Below are positions 6,700-14,552 of a DNA stretch of 64,000 nucleotides, piece by piece. Each line of letters begins with the position of its first letter. Positions within the stretch are counted from its first letter, which is position 1. The stretch comes from Ruminococcus sp. YE282. GTDB lineage: Bacteria > Bacillota > Clostridia > Oscillospirales > Acutalibacteraceae. Below the pieces are notes generated by a model. That model was not told the DNA's origin. It worked only from the letters and a program-made list of their open reading frames with translations, and made no database searches. The translations under genes were made by a program, and so were the position numbers. Location of the stretch: contig FMUV01000005.1 in assembly GCA_900101355.1 (NCBI GenBank), positions 34,193-98,192 on the forward strand, in the 5' to 3' direction.

Positions 6700-9198
6700 A
6701 TGATTTTATTAAAATATATACTAAAAGAATTTAAAAGCAAAAAACTGAGAACATTTATTTTGGTGCTTTCAATTTGTTTGGCATCAGCTATGTTGTTTGC
6801 ATCTTTGACATTATCAAAGACACTTGTAGAGCTTCAAAGAGATTCATATAAAGCAAGTGTAGGAACTGCTGATATTGTTGTATTATCAAAGGAAAAACAA
6901 TTTTTTGAACTTACCGATCTTAATTGCAACGAAGTAGCGACAGACCGTGTTATACCTAAACTTAATGTAACTGGCTTGTTTGATAAAAAAACCCAATCGG
7001 GAAGTTTATTTTTCCAAATTAATGGATTTGATTATGATGATATTCAGAACTTTAATCCTATAGAATTTGATAAGGTTGATAATAAAAGTTTTGAAGGAAA
7101 GGAAGTAATAATCGGATCTTACACAGCTGAAAAGCTTGGTCTTGATATTGGCTCTGAATTTGAGATCTCTATTAATGATGTAAAATACAACTTTAACGTT
7201 TACGGAATTGCTAAAAAAACGGGATTGTTTGCTTTTGATGGACAAAGATACAGTGCTATAATACCTATAACGACTCTAAGGGAGATGCTTAAACTTCCTC
7301 AAGAAAGTGTATCAGAATTGTATGTTGTATTGAAAACAGATGTTGATAAAGAAAATGCACTCCAAAAACTCTCGGATGAGAATCCAGAGTTAAAAGTAGA
7401 TTATTCTTATTCTGAGGAAGAAATCGAAGAAGAATCAAAGAATTTGATAGTGCAGATGTATGTTTTGCTTATAATTATATCTATAATGAGTTTTTACATC
7501 ATCTACTCATCATTTAAAGTGTTAATTCTTGAAAGAATGCCTGTTATAGGAACTTTCAGAAGCATTGGTGCAAATAAGCGTCAAACTTCATTAATGCTTA
7601 TTTTTGAAAGTTCAGTATATGGTGTTTTGGGCGGAATATTAGGCTGCTTTACCGGATTATTAATACTTTATATTGTTGTTCGCATGAGTATGACAGGAGA
7701 TCTTGAGAATGTTAATATCGAATTAACTTTTTCAGCTATCGATATTATCATAGCATTCTTGTGGGCAGTCGTTTTAGCTGTTGTCAGTGCAATACTGCCT
7801 GTTTTAAGTGCTAATAAAAAGTCTATCAAGACTATTGTTTTAAATCAGCCTGAGATCAAAAAAGTGAAAAAAGGTTCGTTTGTCGGATTTATGATCTCTT
7901 TGATAATAATTTGTGCAGCCATCGGTTTATTGTATGTTCCGTTTAAGAAGGGCGCAATAGTTTTTGATTCGATCTCTCTTGTACTTCTTATAATAGGTGC
8001 ATTCAGAATTACTTCATATATCATTCATTTTATAGCCTCCAAATTCGAAAAGTTATATTCTTTGTTTTTTGGAAATGCAGGATTAATTGCATTAAAAAAC
8101 ATCAAGAACTCTTCTGAAAGTATTAATAATGTTTTGCTACTTACGTTAGCAGTCGCAACTGCAATCTCTGTCTTCACTGTAACAGGAAGTATAGTTTTTG
8201 AAATAAATAATGTTGTTTCTTCGTCGTATCATTTTGATTATATCATTAAATCACAATCGATGAATGATGAATTTAGGGACAAACTCGTAAATATAGAAGA
8301 AATACAGGATAGTTATGGTCTGTTTTCGCAGAGAAATGTTTCCATAAATGATAGTGAAAAGACAATAAATGTGGTCGAAGGAATAGATACACATAATTAT
8401 CTAGATTTCCGCAGCTTTGATTTTGAAGGTACAGAAGCTGAAAAAAAGGAGTGCATTGAGAAACTCGATTCAGGCAAAAACATCATTATGACATACATGC
8501 TCATGGATAAATATGATCTTAAAGAAAACGATATTGTTTCTCTTGAAACAAACGACGGAAAAGTTGATTATACAGTTGTTGGTTCATTTTACTCCATGCT
8601 TGAAAGCGGCGGAAATTACGCTTTGATAAGTGAGGAAAATTTGAAAGAAGATTTCAATATTGTTAACTACAGTCAGTTCTACATAAAAAGCGAGGATCCT
8701 GCAATTGAGACAAAGCTCTTTTTGGAATTTCCAAATGACAATATTTCAATCACTTCAATTGATGAATTAATTGAAGTGAGCAAAAAGAGCAGTGAACAGA
8801 AAACCAACATCTTTAACGGTTTATCATGCGTTGTTATTATAATATGTTTCTTTGGACTCTTGAATAATCTTATAATGAATTACCTTGAAAGAAGAAAAAC
8901 CAAAGCGATAATGAGATCTATCGGAATGACAAAATCAAAAGGAATACTTATAGTTCTGGTTGAAGCTCTTACTTGCGGAATATTTGGTGGATTGATCGGT
9001 GTTGCAGAAGGCTTGGGAATAATACATATTTCTAAATTTGTAATGAAGGCGATAAATAAACCATATGCAATTAAAATTAATCCTTCGGTTTTTGTAATGT
9101 TTTTCACAATAGCTTTAGTTTCAAGTGTTCTCTCGTTTATATTCCTTGAAATGAAAACAAGAAAAATGAGTATATCCGAAGAGATAAAGGGAAGGTAA
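6700..9198 (+). CDS. FtsX/MacB-type ABC transporter permease
   Basis: An 832-residue membrane protein with two FtsX domains. The first helix is near residues 18-40, followed by a large extracytoplasmic domain to about residue 245. Helix groups lie near 250-275, 305-330 and 347-369, a central pair of helices near 394-445, the second half starts near 475-500, and three C-terminal helices lie near 705-727, 752-775 and 795-818. Gram-positive members of this family export antimicrobial peptides or lipids, or provide resistance to them, using energy from a LolD-like ATPase; that ATPase gene follows after 6 bp. As first gene of the operon it may export the product of the genes downstream. The substrate cannot be read from sequence. 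Confidence 0.88.
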   Translation: MILLKYILKEFKSKKLRTFILVLSICLASAMLFASLTLSKTLVELQRDSYKASVGTADIVVLSKEKQFFELTDLNCNEVATDRVIPKLNVTGLFDKKTQSGSLFFQINGFDYDDIQNFNPIEFDKVDNKSFEGKEVIIGSYTAEKLGLDIGSEFEISINDVKYNFNVYGIAKKTGLFAFDGQRYSAIIPITTLREMLKLPQESVSELYVVLKTDVDKENALQKLSDENPELKVDYSYSEEEIEEESKNLIVQMYVLLIIISIMSFYIIYSSFKVLILERMPVIGTFRSIGANKRQTSLMLIFESSVYGVLGGILGCFTGLLILYIVVRMSMTGDLENVNIELTFSAIDIIIAFLWAVVLAVVSAILPVLSANKKSIKTIVLNQPEIKKVKKGSFVGFMISLIIICAAIGLLYVPFKKGAIVFDSISLVLLIIGAFRITSYIIHFIASKFEKLYSLFFGNAGLIALKNIKNSSESINNVLLLTLAVATAISVFTVTGSIVFEINNVVSSSYHFDYIIKSQSMNDEFRDKLVNIEEIQDSYGLFSQRNVSINDSEKTINVVEGIDTHNYLDFRSFDFEGTEAEKKECIEKLDSGKNIIMTYMLMDKYDLKENDIVSLETNDGKVDYTVVGSFYSMLESGGNYALISEENLKEDFNIVNYSQFYIKSEDPAIETKLFLEFPNDNISITSIDELIEVSKKSSEQKTNIFNGLSCVVIIICFFGLLNNLIMNYLERRKTKAIMRSIGMTKSKGILIVLVEALTCGIFGGLIGVAEGLGIIHISKFVMKAINKPYAIKINPSVFVMFFTIALVSSVLSFIFLEMKTRKMSISEEIKGR

Positions 9199-9204
9199 TT
9201 ATAT

Positions 9205-9879
9205 ATGAAAAAAATTGTTGATGTAATAGATGTATGCAAATCATTTTATATAGCAGGAGAAGAAGTTCCAATTCTGAAACATATCGATCTTTCAATAAAA
9301 AAGGGATCATTTACAAGTATTATGGGGCCTTCTGGCTCAGGGAAAAGTACCTTTCTTTATCTTTTGGGCGGACTTGACGAACCAACTTCAGGCGATATAC
9401 AGATTAATAAAAAAAGTATTGTTAAGCTTAACGACAAACAAAAAAGTAATATGCGCCTTAAAAATATAGGTTTTGTTTTTCAGTTTTATAATCTTGTTCC
9501 TACATTGAATGTTAGAGATAATATTATGCTTCCTGTTTTGCTTGATAAGAAAAAAGCAAAAGATTATGAAGAACGATATAAGGAACTTATAGAAATAACC
9601 GGATTAAGCAAGCGTGAAAGAAATCTCCCTTGTGAATTATCAGGAGGTCAACAGCAAAGAGTTGCTATTGCAAGAGCTCTTATAAACGATCCTGAGATAA
9701 TATTAGCTGATGAGCCAATCGGTAATTTGGATTCAATTACAGGAAAGGAAATAATGGAGCTTTTCAGTAAGCTTAATCGTGAAAAAGGCGTAACTTTTAT
9801 TCAGGTAACACATTCACTAGAGGCTTCTGAGTATGGTGATAATCTAATTAAATTAAAAGACGGAAAAGTGATTAAATAG
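9205..9879 (+). CDS. ABC transporter ATPase of the LolD/MacB type
   Basis: A 224-residue nucleotide-binding subunit of normal family length. It has Walker A GPSGSGKST near residue 38, Q-loop in FVFQFYNLVP, signature LSGGQQQR near residue 146 and Walker B ILADEPIGNLDS near residue 165, plus the H-loop in QVTHS. It starts 6 bp after the FtsX permease gene and surely pairs with it. The second, unrelated ABC system of the operon is at 18987-20533. Confidence 0.95.
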   Translation: MKKIVDVIDVCKSFYIAGEEVPILKHIDLSIKKGSFTSIMGPSGSGKSTFLYLLGGLDEPTSGDIQINKKSIVKLNDKQKSNMRLKNIGFVFQFYNLVPTLNVRDNIMLPVLLDKKKAKDYEERYKELIEITGLSKRERNLPCELSGGQQQRVAIARALINDPEIILADEPIGNLDSITGKEIMELFSKLNREKGVTFIQVTHSLEASEYGDNLIKLKDGKVIK

Positions 9880-9891
9880 GATGGAAATCAA

Positions 9892-11385
9892 ATGAAATAT
9901 GATGATATTATAATAGGTGGTGGACTTGGGGGACTTGTTGCTACTGCTTTCTTATCCAAAGCTAAAAGAAAAGTATTGCTTATTGAGAAAAATGCTAACT
10001 GCGGAGGATGTATTGTTGAATATAAGCGCAAGGGATTTAAATTTGATTCGTCTACGCATTGGATAAATAATGTTAAAATGATAAAACGTTTCTTAGCAGA
10101 ACTTAATGCAGAAGAATATGTGGAATTTAAAAAATTCGATCCAATGATGAATATAATTACCACAAATGGTCAGTATTTATTGTCATTTGATGTTGAAGAT
10201 TTTAAAGAGAAACTAATTAATAAGTTTGAAGATGATAAGGACAACATAATTTTATTTTTTGAAGAGGCTAAAAAATTCGGCGATGAAATGGAGCTTTTAA
10301 TGAATAGCTCATTTAAGTATATGAAATTGATGGATTTTGTAAAATTTGGCATGAACTATGTTACAAATAAAATGCCAGTTATAAGGAAATATTCAGGGAA
10401 AAAAGCTTGTGATGTAATTGAATCAATGTTCAAATCAAAAGAATTAAAAAATATATTATATTCTTTGGGAACAGTTCCTGATCGCTCCATATACCCTATT
10501 TTATGTAAAATAGCATGGGCTTATTCAAAAAATTATTATTATTTGACTAAAGAGAATGGCAAGGATAATTTGCCTGAAGCATTAGAAAGAATAACATTAG
10601 AAAACGGTACTCAAATCAAAAAAAATACAGAAGTTGTGAAGATAATTGTTAAGGATAAAAAAGCCGTTGGAGTTAAATGTAAGGATGGAACAAAATATTA
10701 TGGAAGAAATATCATTTCTGATATTGATGCCAATGCAACTTATTTCAAACTTATAGGTGAAAAAAATCTTCCTGAAAAGTTTATTAGAAAAATAAAAGAT
10801 AAAAAAATATATCCATCCTATTGTCGTATATCCTTGGGCGTGGATTATGATTTTGCCAAAATGGGGTATAAGGGAGAGACAATTACTTTTTTACCTTCGG
10901 ATGATCTTGAAAAAGTATTTGGATATGATTTGAAGTATTGTAGGAAAAGTTTATATTTCAGATCTTTGCATGATAGGTCGTATGCACCTGAAAATTTTAA
11001 CACTCTTGAAATCGGGTTTAGATTACCATATAACTATATGAATTATTGGAAGACTGATTTTGACAGAACTAGGAATGAACAGTATTACGATTTAAAAAAG
11101 ATAGTTGTTGAAGAGGTTCTTGATTCTATATCAACAGTTTTTCCTGATATTAGAGAACATATATTTTTTACTGATTTTATAACTCCAATAACTTATGAAA
11201 GATATACCGGAAATACAGAAGGTTCAATGATGGGGTGGGAAGAAGGTAAAGGCGGCATATTAAGAAAAGAACCTATCAAAAACTTCTATCGCGTAGGTCA
11301 TTGGTCATTTCCAGGAGGGGGAATTCCGCGTGTAATTGCTTCTGGAAAAATAGTATCAGATATGATCATCAGCAGAGAAAAGTAG
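9892..11385 (+). CDS. Phytoene-desaturase-like FAD oxidoreductase
   Basis: A 497-residue flavoprotein of the CrtI/carotenoid-isomerase group (COG1233). The N-terminal dinucleotide fold is explicit: DIIIGGGLGGLVATAFLSKA, then the acidic end of strand 2 in LLIEKNANCGG and the DSSTHW segment. The C-terminus has GGGIPRVIASGK, the usual final FAD/substrate motif. The family desaturates, isomerizes or saturates polyenes. In an operon making an ACP-bound chain, it most likely acts on double bases of the acyl chain or a released product; there are no carotenoid genes nearby. It begins 12 bp after the ATPase and ends 10 bp before the hydrolase. Confidence 0.85.
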   Translation: MKYDDIIIGGGLGGLVATAFLSKAKRKVLLIEKNANCGGCIVEYKRKGFKFDSSTHWINNVKMIKRFLAELNAEEYVEFKKFDPMMNIITTNGQYLLSFDVEDFKEKLINKFEDDKDNIILFFEEAKKFGDEMELLMNSSFKYMKLMDFVKFGMNYVTNKMPVIRKYSGKKACDVIESMFKSKELKNILYSLGTVPDRSIYPILCKIAWAYSKNYYYLTKENGKDNLPEALERITLENGTQIKKNTEVVKIIVKDKKAVGVKCKDGTKYYGRNIISDIDANATYFKLIGEKNLPEKFIRKIKDKKIYPSYCRISLGVDYDFAKMGYKGETITFLPSDDLEKVFGYDLKYCRKSLYFRSLHDRSYAPENFNTLEIGFRLPYNYMNYWKTDFDRTRNEQYYDLKKIVVEEVLDSISTVFPDIREHIFFTDFITPITYERYTGNTEGSMMGWEEGKGGILRKEPIKNFYRVGHWSFPGGGIPRVIASGKIVSDMIISREK

Positions 11386-11395
11386 TGGGGTATAT

Positions 11396-12157
11396 ATGAA
11401 AATTTGTATAATAAAAAACTGTGTTCTTAGTATGAAAAAAGGATTTAGTTTATTTCCAAGTTCAAATATGGAAGACGAATATCCTGTTTACTCATTTTTA
11501 TTTATGTTTGAAAAAGTATCTTTTTTAGTAGATACGGGCATGGCAAAAGAGACTTATGCGAGCCTTGGAACGATAGGTAAATTTTTTAAAGTTACAGATC
11601 AAAAAAAAGTTACAGATTCATTAGCAGATATTGGCTGTAATAAAATTGATTTTATAATCAATACTCATCTCCATTTTGATCATAGTGGGGGGAACAAATT
11701 ATTTCGAAATATTCCGATTTATATACAAAAGAAGGAGATGGATGATTTTATTGCGAATAAAAAAAACCCTATGTATATTAATCAATTGATTGATGGAATC
11801 GATTATAAAATGGTTGAAGGTGATAAAGTCATTTATAAAGATGATGAAGTTAGCGTAAATTTGATATTTACACCTGGGCATTCAAAGGGACATCAGTCTG
11901 TATTGATAGAACATGGTGACAAAAATTTTTTAGTTTTAGGTGATGTGGGTTATTTTGATGAAGAAGGAAGTATAATTCCATTTGGCAACAAAAAGGATTC
12001 GCTTTATGAGGTGTCTTTATCATCAGCTGTAAAAATAAACAAAATAATTCATGATAACGCGTCAAATATATCGGTTTTTGTTTCACATGATGAAAGCAAA
12101 GTGTCTTTTGCTGATGCATGTGCTAATAATAATATAATTATTTTTAAAGGAGAGTAA
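11396..12157 (+). CDS. Metallo-beta-lactamase-fold hydrolase
   Basis: A 253-residue single-domain protein. Zinc ligands are visible in THLHFDHSGG (HxHxDH), the His of TPGHSKGHQS, the Asp of LGDVG, and a C-terminal His in FVSHDES. This arrangement is that of the lactonase/glyoxalase-like branch (COG0491). In polyketide clusters such enzymes release the chain from ACP as thioesterases or help cyclization; here that is inference from position directly before the acyl carrier protein gene. There is no signal peptide, so it is cytosolic. Spacing to the ACP gene is 3 bp. Confidence 0.85.
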   Translation: MKICIIKNCVLSMKKGFSLFPSSNMEDEYPVYSFLFMFEKVSFLVDTGMAKETYASLGTIGKFFKVTDQKKVTDSLADIGCNKIDFIINTHLHFDHSGGNKLFRNIPIYIQKKEMDDFIANKKNPMYINQLIDGIDYKMVEGDKVIYKDDEVSVNLIFTPGHSKGHQSVLIEHGDKNFLVLGDVGYFDEEGSIIPFGNKKDSLYEVSLSSAVKINKIIHDNASNISVFVSHDESKVSFADACANNNIIIFKGE

Positions 12158-12160
12158 TAT

Positions 12161-12421
12161 ATGAAAGCAACACGTGATGAGATTTTAACAACTTTAAAGG
12201 AGATTCTTATCAATAACCTTAATATTTCTTTAAATCCAGAGGAAATTGATGAAAATGAATCATTGTTTGAAGGGGGCTTTGAACTTGATTCAGTAGATAT
12301 GCTTGAAATTGTAGCAGGTGTAGATGAAAAGTATAATATCGCTCTTACTGACAAGGATAGTGAATATTTTGAAAATCTAAACAAACTTAGTAGCTATATC
12401 GAGAGCAAAATTACTGATTAA
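12161..12421 (+). CDS. Acyl carrier protein
   Basis: An 86-residue acidic four-helix protein. The phosphopantetheine attachment serine is Ser44 in GGFELDSVDMLEIV; the usual DSL is replaced by DSV. The preceding hydrophobic NNLNISLNPEEIDENESLF helix-loop is typical. It would hold the growing chain for the ketosynthase, ketoreductase and dehydratase encoded downstream. No phosphopantetheinyl transferase, malonyl-CoA:ACP acyltransferase or enoyl reductase is in the window, so those would come from the host fatty-acid system if needed. An AGGAGAG ribosome site lies 6 bp before ATG. Confidence 0.93.
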   Translation: MKATRDEILTTLKEILINNLNISLNPEEIDENESLFEGGFELDSVDMLEIVAGVDEKYNIALTDKDSEYFENLNKLSSYIESKITD

Positions 12422-12644
12422 TAAATCCCGACTCGCATGCGGAGGGAACCCTTGTAAAACGGGTCTTTATGATGTTTAGTAGATTAATTTTGATTTAGAA
12501 TTTTGAAAATTAAATCTATTGATAAGAAACAATGCCTTGTTATCACATTTCTTCTTAGTTGTTCACTCCGTGTGCAAGTCGCTGGGTTAAATAATAGAGA
12601 GCTATTTGGATCTAGAAATAGATTGCTGAAATAGGAGTTGTATT
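12422..12644 (+). other. 223-bp gap inside the operon
   Basis: This is the only large gap in the operon. It contains a small stem ACCC...GGGT followed by CTTT (about 12449-12468), which could be a weak attenuator, and an AT-rich stretch. I see no gene in it. It splits the operon into an upstream transport/ACP part and a downstream chain-building part, so a second promoter here is possible. Confidence 0.35.
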
Positions 12645-13634
12645 ATGGATTGTGTAAAAATAAAAGTTCCTGTGAATTCATTGGCATCTGCTAAGATACA
12701 GATATCCTGTGGGGCTGATGAGATTTATCTTGGAATGTTTTCGCCTGAATGGTTTGCGAACTTAAGTTTTTCTCATAGGGGAAGAAAAAATTTATCAAGT
12801 GATAGAGATGGTTGCATAACTACAGATGAAGAATTAAAAGCAATTATAGACTATGCACATTCACATGGCGTTACTGTCAGTTTTACTGCAAATTTTTTCA
12901 ACTTACCGGATACTGACGTTAATGAAGTGAATGGTAAAACACTTTCTGATGGTTACCTTGAATATGTAGAAACCGCTATTAGGTGTGGTGTTGATTCTAT
13001 AATTGTTGCAACGCTCAGTGAGGTATTAATAATAAGGAAATCCTTTCCTGATGTAAAAGTAGTTGCGAGCTGTTTATTTATGATCTCAAATGAAGAGTAT
13101 GTAAAGTATTTGTATTCTTTGGGTGTGAAATCATTTTTTTTACCGCATGACACAAATATTGAAGAGATTAGAGCTATTAGAAGTATTAGTGAAGATATAG
13201 AGATTGGCGTTTTTGCGCATCTTTCGTGTGCGATGTTAAGCGGAGGATGCCATTTATATCATAAATTTGGAGAAGCAGTTGATCTTGGATACCCGTGCAG
13301 GAATAAATACACTTGTAAAAATGAAGATGGTGAAGTGGAAATTTGTCACATATTTGATTTTAATTGTGATTGTGCCTTGTGTCAGGTAAAGAATCTGATT
13401 GATGCTGGAGTTAATTCATTAAAGATAATCGGTCGCTCCTCATCTTATAAAATTACATCAAGAATGACAAAGGTTTATAAAAAGATGGTACAAACAGTTC
13501 TTTCAAACGGTGACTGTATGGCAATCAGACAAGAGATAATCAATGAAGAAACTTGGTGGAAGAGTACGTACTGTGATAATCATGCTTGTAAGTATTCTAA
13601 AAACGGTAAATTTACAGATTATCTTATAGGGTGA
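12645..13634 (+). CDS. U32 family protein, UbiU-like (anaerobic hydroxylase subunit)
   Basis: A 329-residue U32 protein, almost the length of E. coli UbiU. The N-terminal half is a TIM-barrel-like fold (GADEIYLG, then TANFFNLPDTD). The cysteine box is present: Cys195 and Cys202 in HLSCAMLSGGCHLYHKFG, Cys218 in LGYPCRNKY, and Cys243/Cys246 in CDCALC, followed by the family motif AGVNSLKIIGRSSSYKI. In UbiU four cysteines in this order hold a [4Fe-4S] cluster. Despite the name peptidase U32, characterised UbiU/RlhA relatives are O2-independent hydroxylases that take oxygen from prephenate. The UbiV-like partner follows after 9 bp. The substrate here is inferred to be the ACP-bound or released product of the operon. 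Confidence 0.85.
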   Translation: MDCVKIKVPVNSLASAKIQISCGADEIYLGMFSPEWFANLSFSHRGRKNLSSDRDGCITTDEELKAIIDYAHSHGVTVSFTANFFNLPDTDVNEVNGKTLSDGYLEYVETAIRCGVDSIIVATLSEVLIIRKSFPDVKVVASCLFMISNEEYVKYLYSLGVKSFFLPHDTNIEEIRAIRSISEDIEIGVFAHLSCAMLSGGCHLYHKFGEAVDLGYPCRNKYTCKNEDGEVEICHIFDFNCDCALCQVKNLIDAGVNSLKIIGRSSSYKITSRMTKVYKKMVQTVLSNGDCMAIRQEIINEETWWKSTYCDNHACKYSKNGKFTDYLIG

Positions 13635-13643
13635 GGTGAAACA

Positions 13644-14537
13644 ATGCTGAACATCGCAAAAGTGTTTGATAACAAGTGCTTAGAAGAAGCAAAAAGAATA
13701 AATTTTGACGGTTATTGTTTCGGTGATGAGTTTTGTTTTTATAAATTCAAGAACGTAACAAAATATTATAATGAAATAAAAGAATTTTCTAAGGCTGGTA
13801 AAATGATTTTTGTTGCAATACCAATAATTCAACAATCTCATCTTGTTGAATGTAAGAAAATTTGCGCTGAATTAATGCAACTTGGCATAAAAATAATTTA
13901 TATAATTAATGATTTAGGTATGCTTTATTATTTGAAAACAGAATATAAGTATGTGGATTATTCTGTAATACTTGGACGTTTACTTAATAAGAATATCGAA
14001 AGCTGTCCATGGAGCGAGCATATAATAAGAAACGAGAATGATTTTATAAAAAAAGTAATGTATACTAACAGTGCTAACTCAGATATTGTTATTGAACATC
14101 TTAATGATTTAAATGTTAAAGGTGTTCATTGTAATATTACTCAAAACCAAAAGGCCTCATACATAAAGCTTAAAGAAAAAGGATATCTTATAACAGCTGA
14201 TTTGGGATATACTTATGTTGCTTCAAGCAGAGTGTGCATAACTGCGCATCATAAGCATATCAAAGTTGGAGACTGTTCATCAATCTGTAAGAGTTTTATA
14301 GAAGTTACACTTGATAAAATTAAGAATGTTTCTGATATGAACAACAGTTTAGTTAAAAGTGAAAACGCAAAGGAGCTTTATGGTACACTTTATGTAAATG
14401 GAAACTGCATATTCAAGAAGAATAGTATTGAGGACGTTCCAAAAGAGATTGATTGTGTTATGATAGATATTGTTTCATATTTAAATGATTTGTCCAAACT
14501 TGAGGAATTGATTTGTAGAATAAAAAGTTTAGATTAA
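13644..14537 (+). CDS. U32 family protein, UbiV-like (anaerobic hydroxylase subunit)
   Basis: A 297-residue protein, close to E. coli UbiV in length. The diagnostic cysteines are all there: Cys31 in GDEFCFYKFKN (UbiV has a Cys in the same place), and Cys198, Cys211 and Cys215 in SSRVCITAHHKHIKVGDC and SSIC, spaced C-x12-C-x3-C exactly as I recall for UbiV. NDLGMLYYLK is the usual barrel motif. UbiU and UbiV form a heterodimer with one [4Fe-4S] cluster per subunit and hydroxylate without oxygen. Finding both as neighbours between an ACP and a ketosynthase gene suggests they work on the pathway product, not on quinone; no quinone genes are present. Confidence 0.85.
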   Translation: MLNIAKVFDNKCLEEAKRINFDGYCFGDEFCFYKFKNVTKYYNEIKEFSKAGKMIFVAIPIIQQSHLVECKKICAELMQLGIKIIYIINDLGMLYYLKTEYKYVDYSVILGRLLNKNIESCPWSEHIIRNENDFIKKVMYTNSANSDIVIEHLNDLNVKGVHCNITQNQKASYIKLKEKGYLITADLGYTYVASSRVCITAHHKHIKVGDCSSICKSFIEVTLDKIKNVSDMNNSLVKSENAKELYGTLYVNGNCIFKKNSIEDVPKEIDCVMIDIVSYLNDLSKLEELICRIKSLD

Positions 14538-14552
14538 TGAGGTGGGAAGCGT

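Noticed and set aside
9892-11385. Carotenoid biosynthesis gene (true phytoene desaturase)
   Set aside because: No phytoene synthase or other isoprenoid genes nearby; the ACP/KS context fits action on an acyl chain.
12645-14537. U32 proteins as secreted collagenase-like peptidases
   Set aside because: No signal peptides, UbiU/UbiV cysteine spacing and lengths, and position inside a biosynthetic operon.
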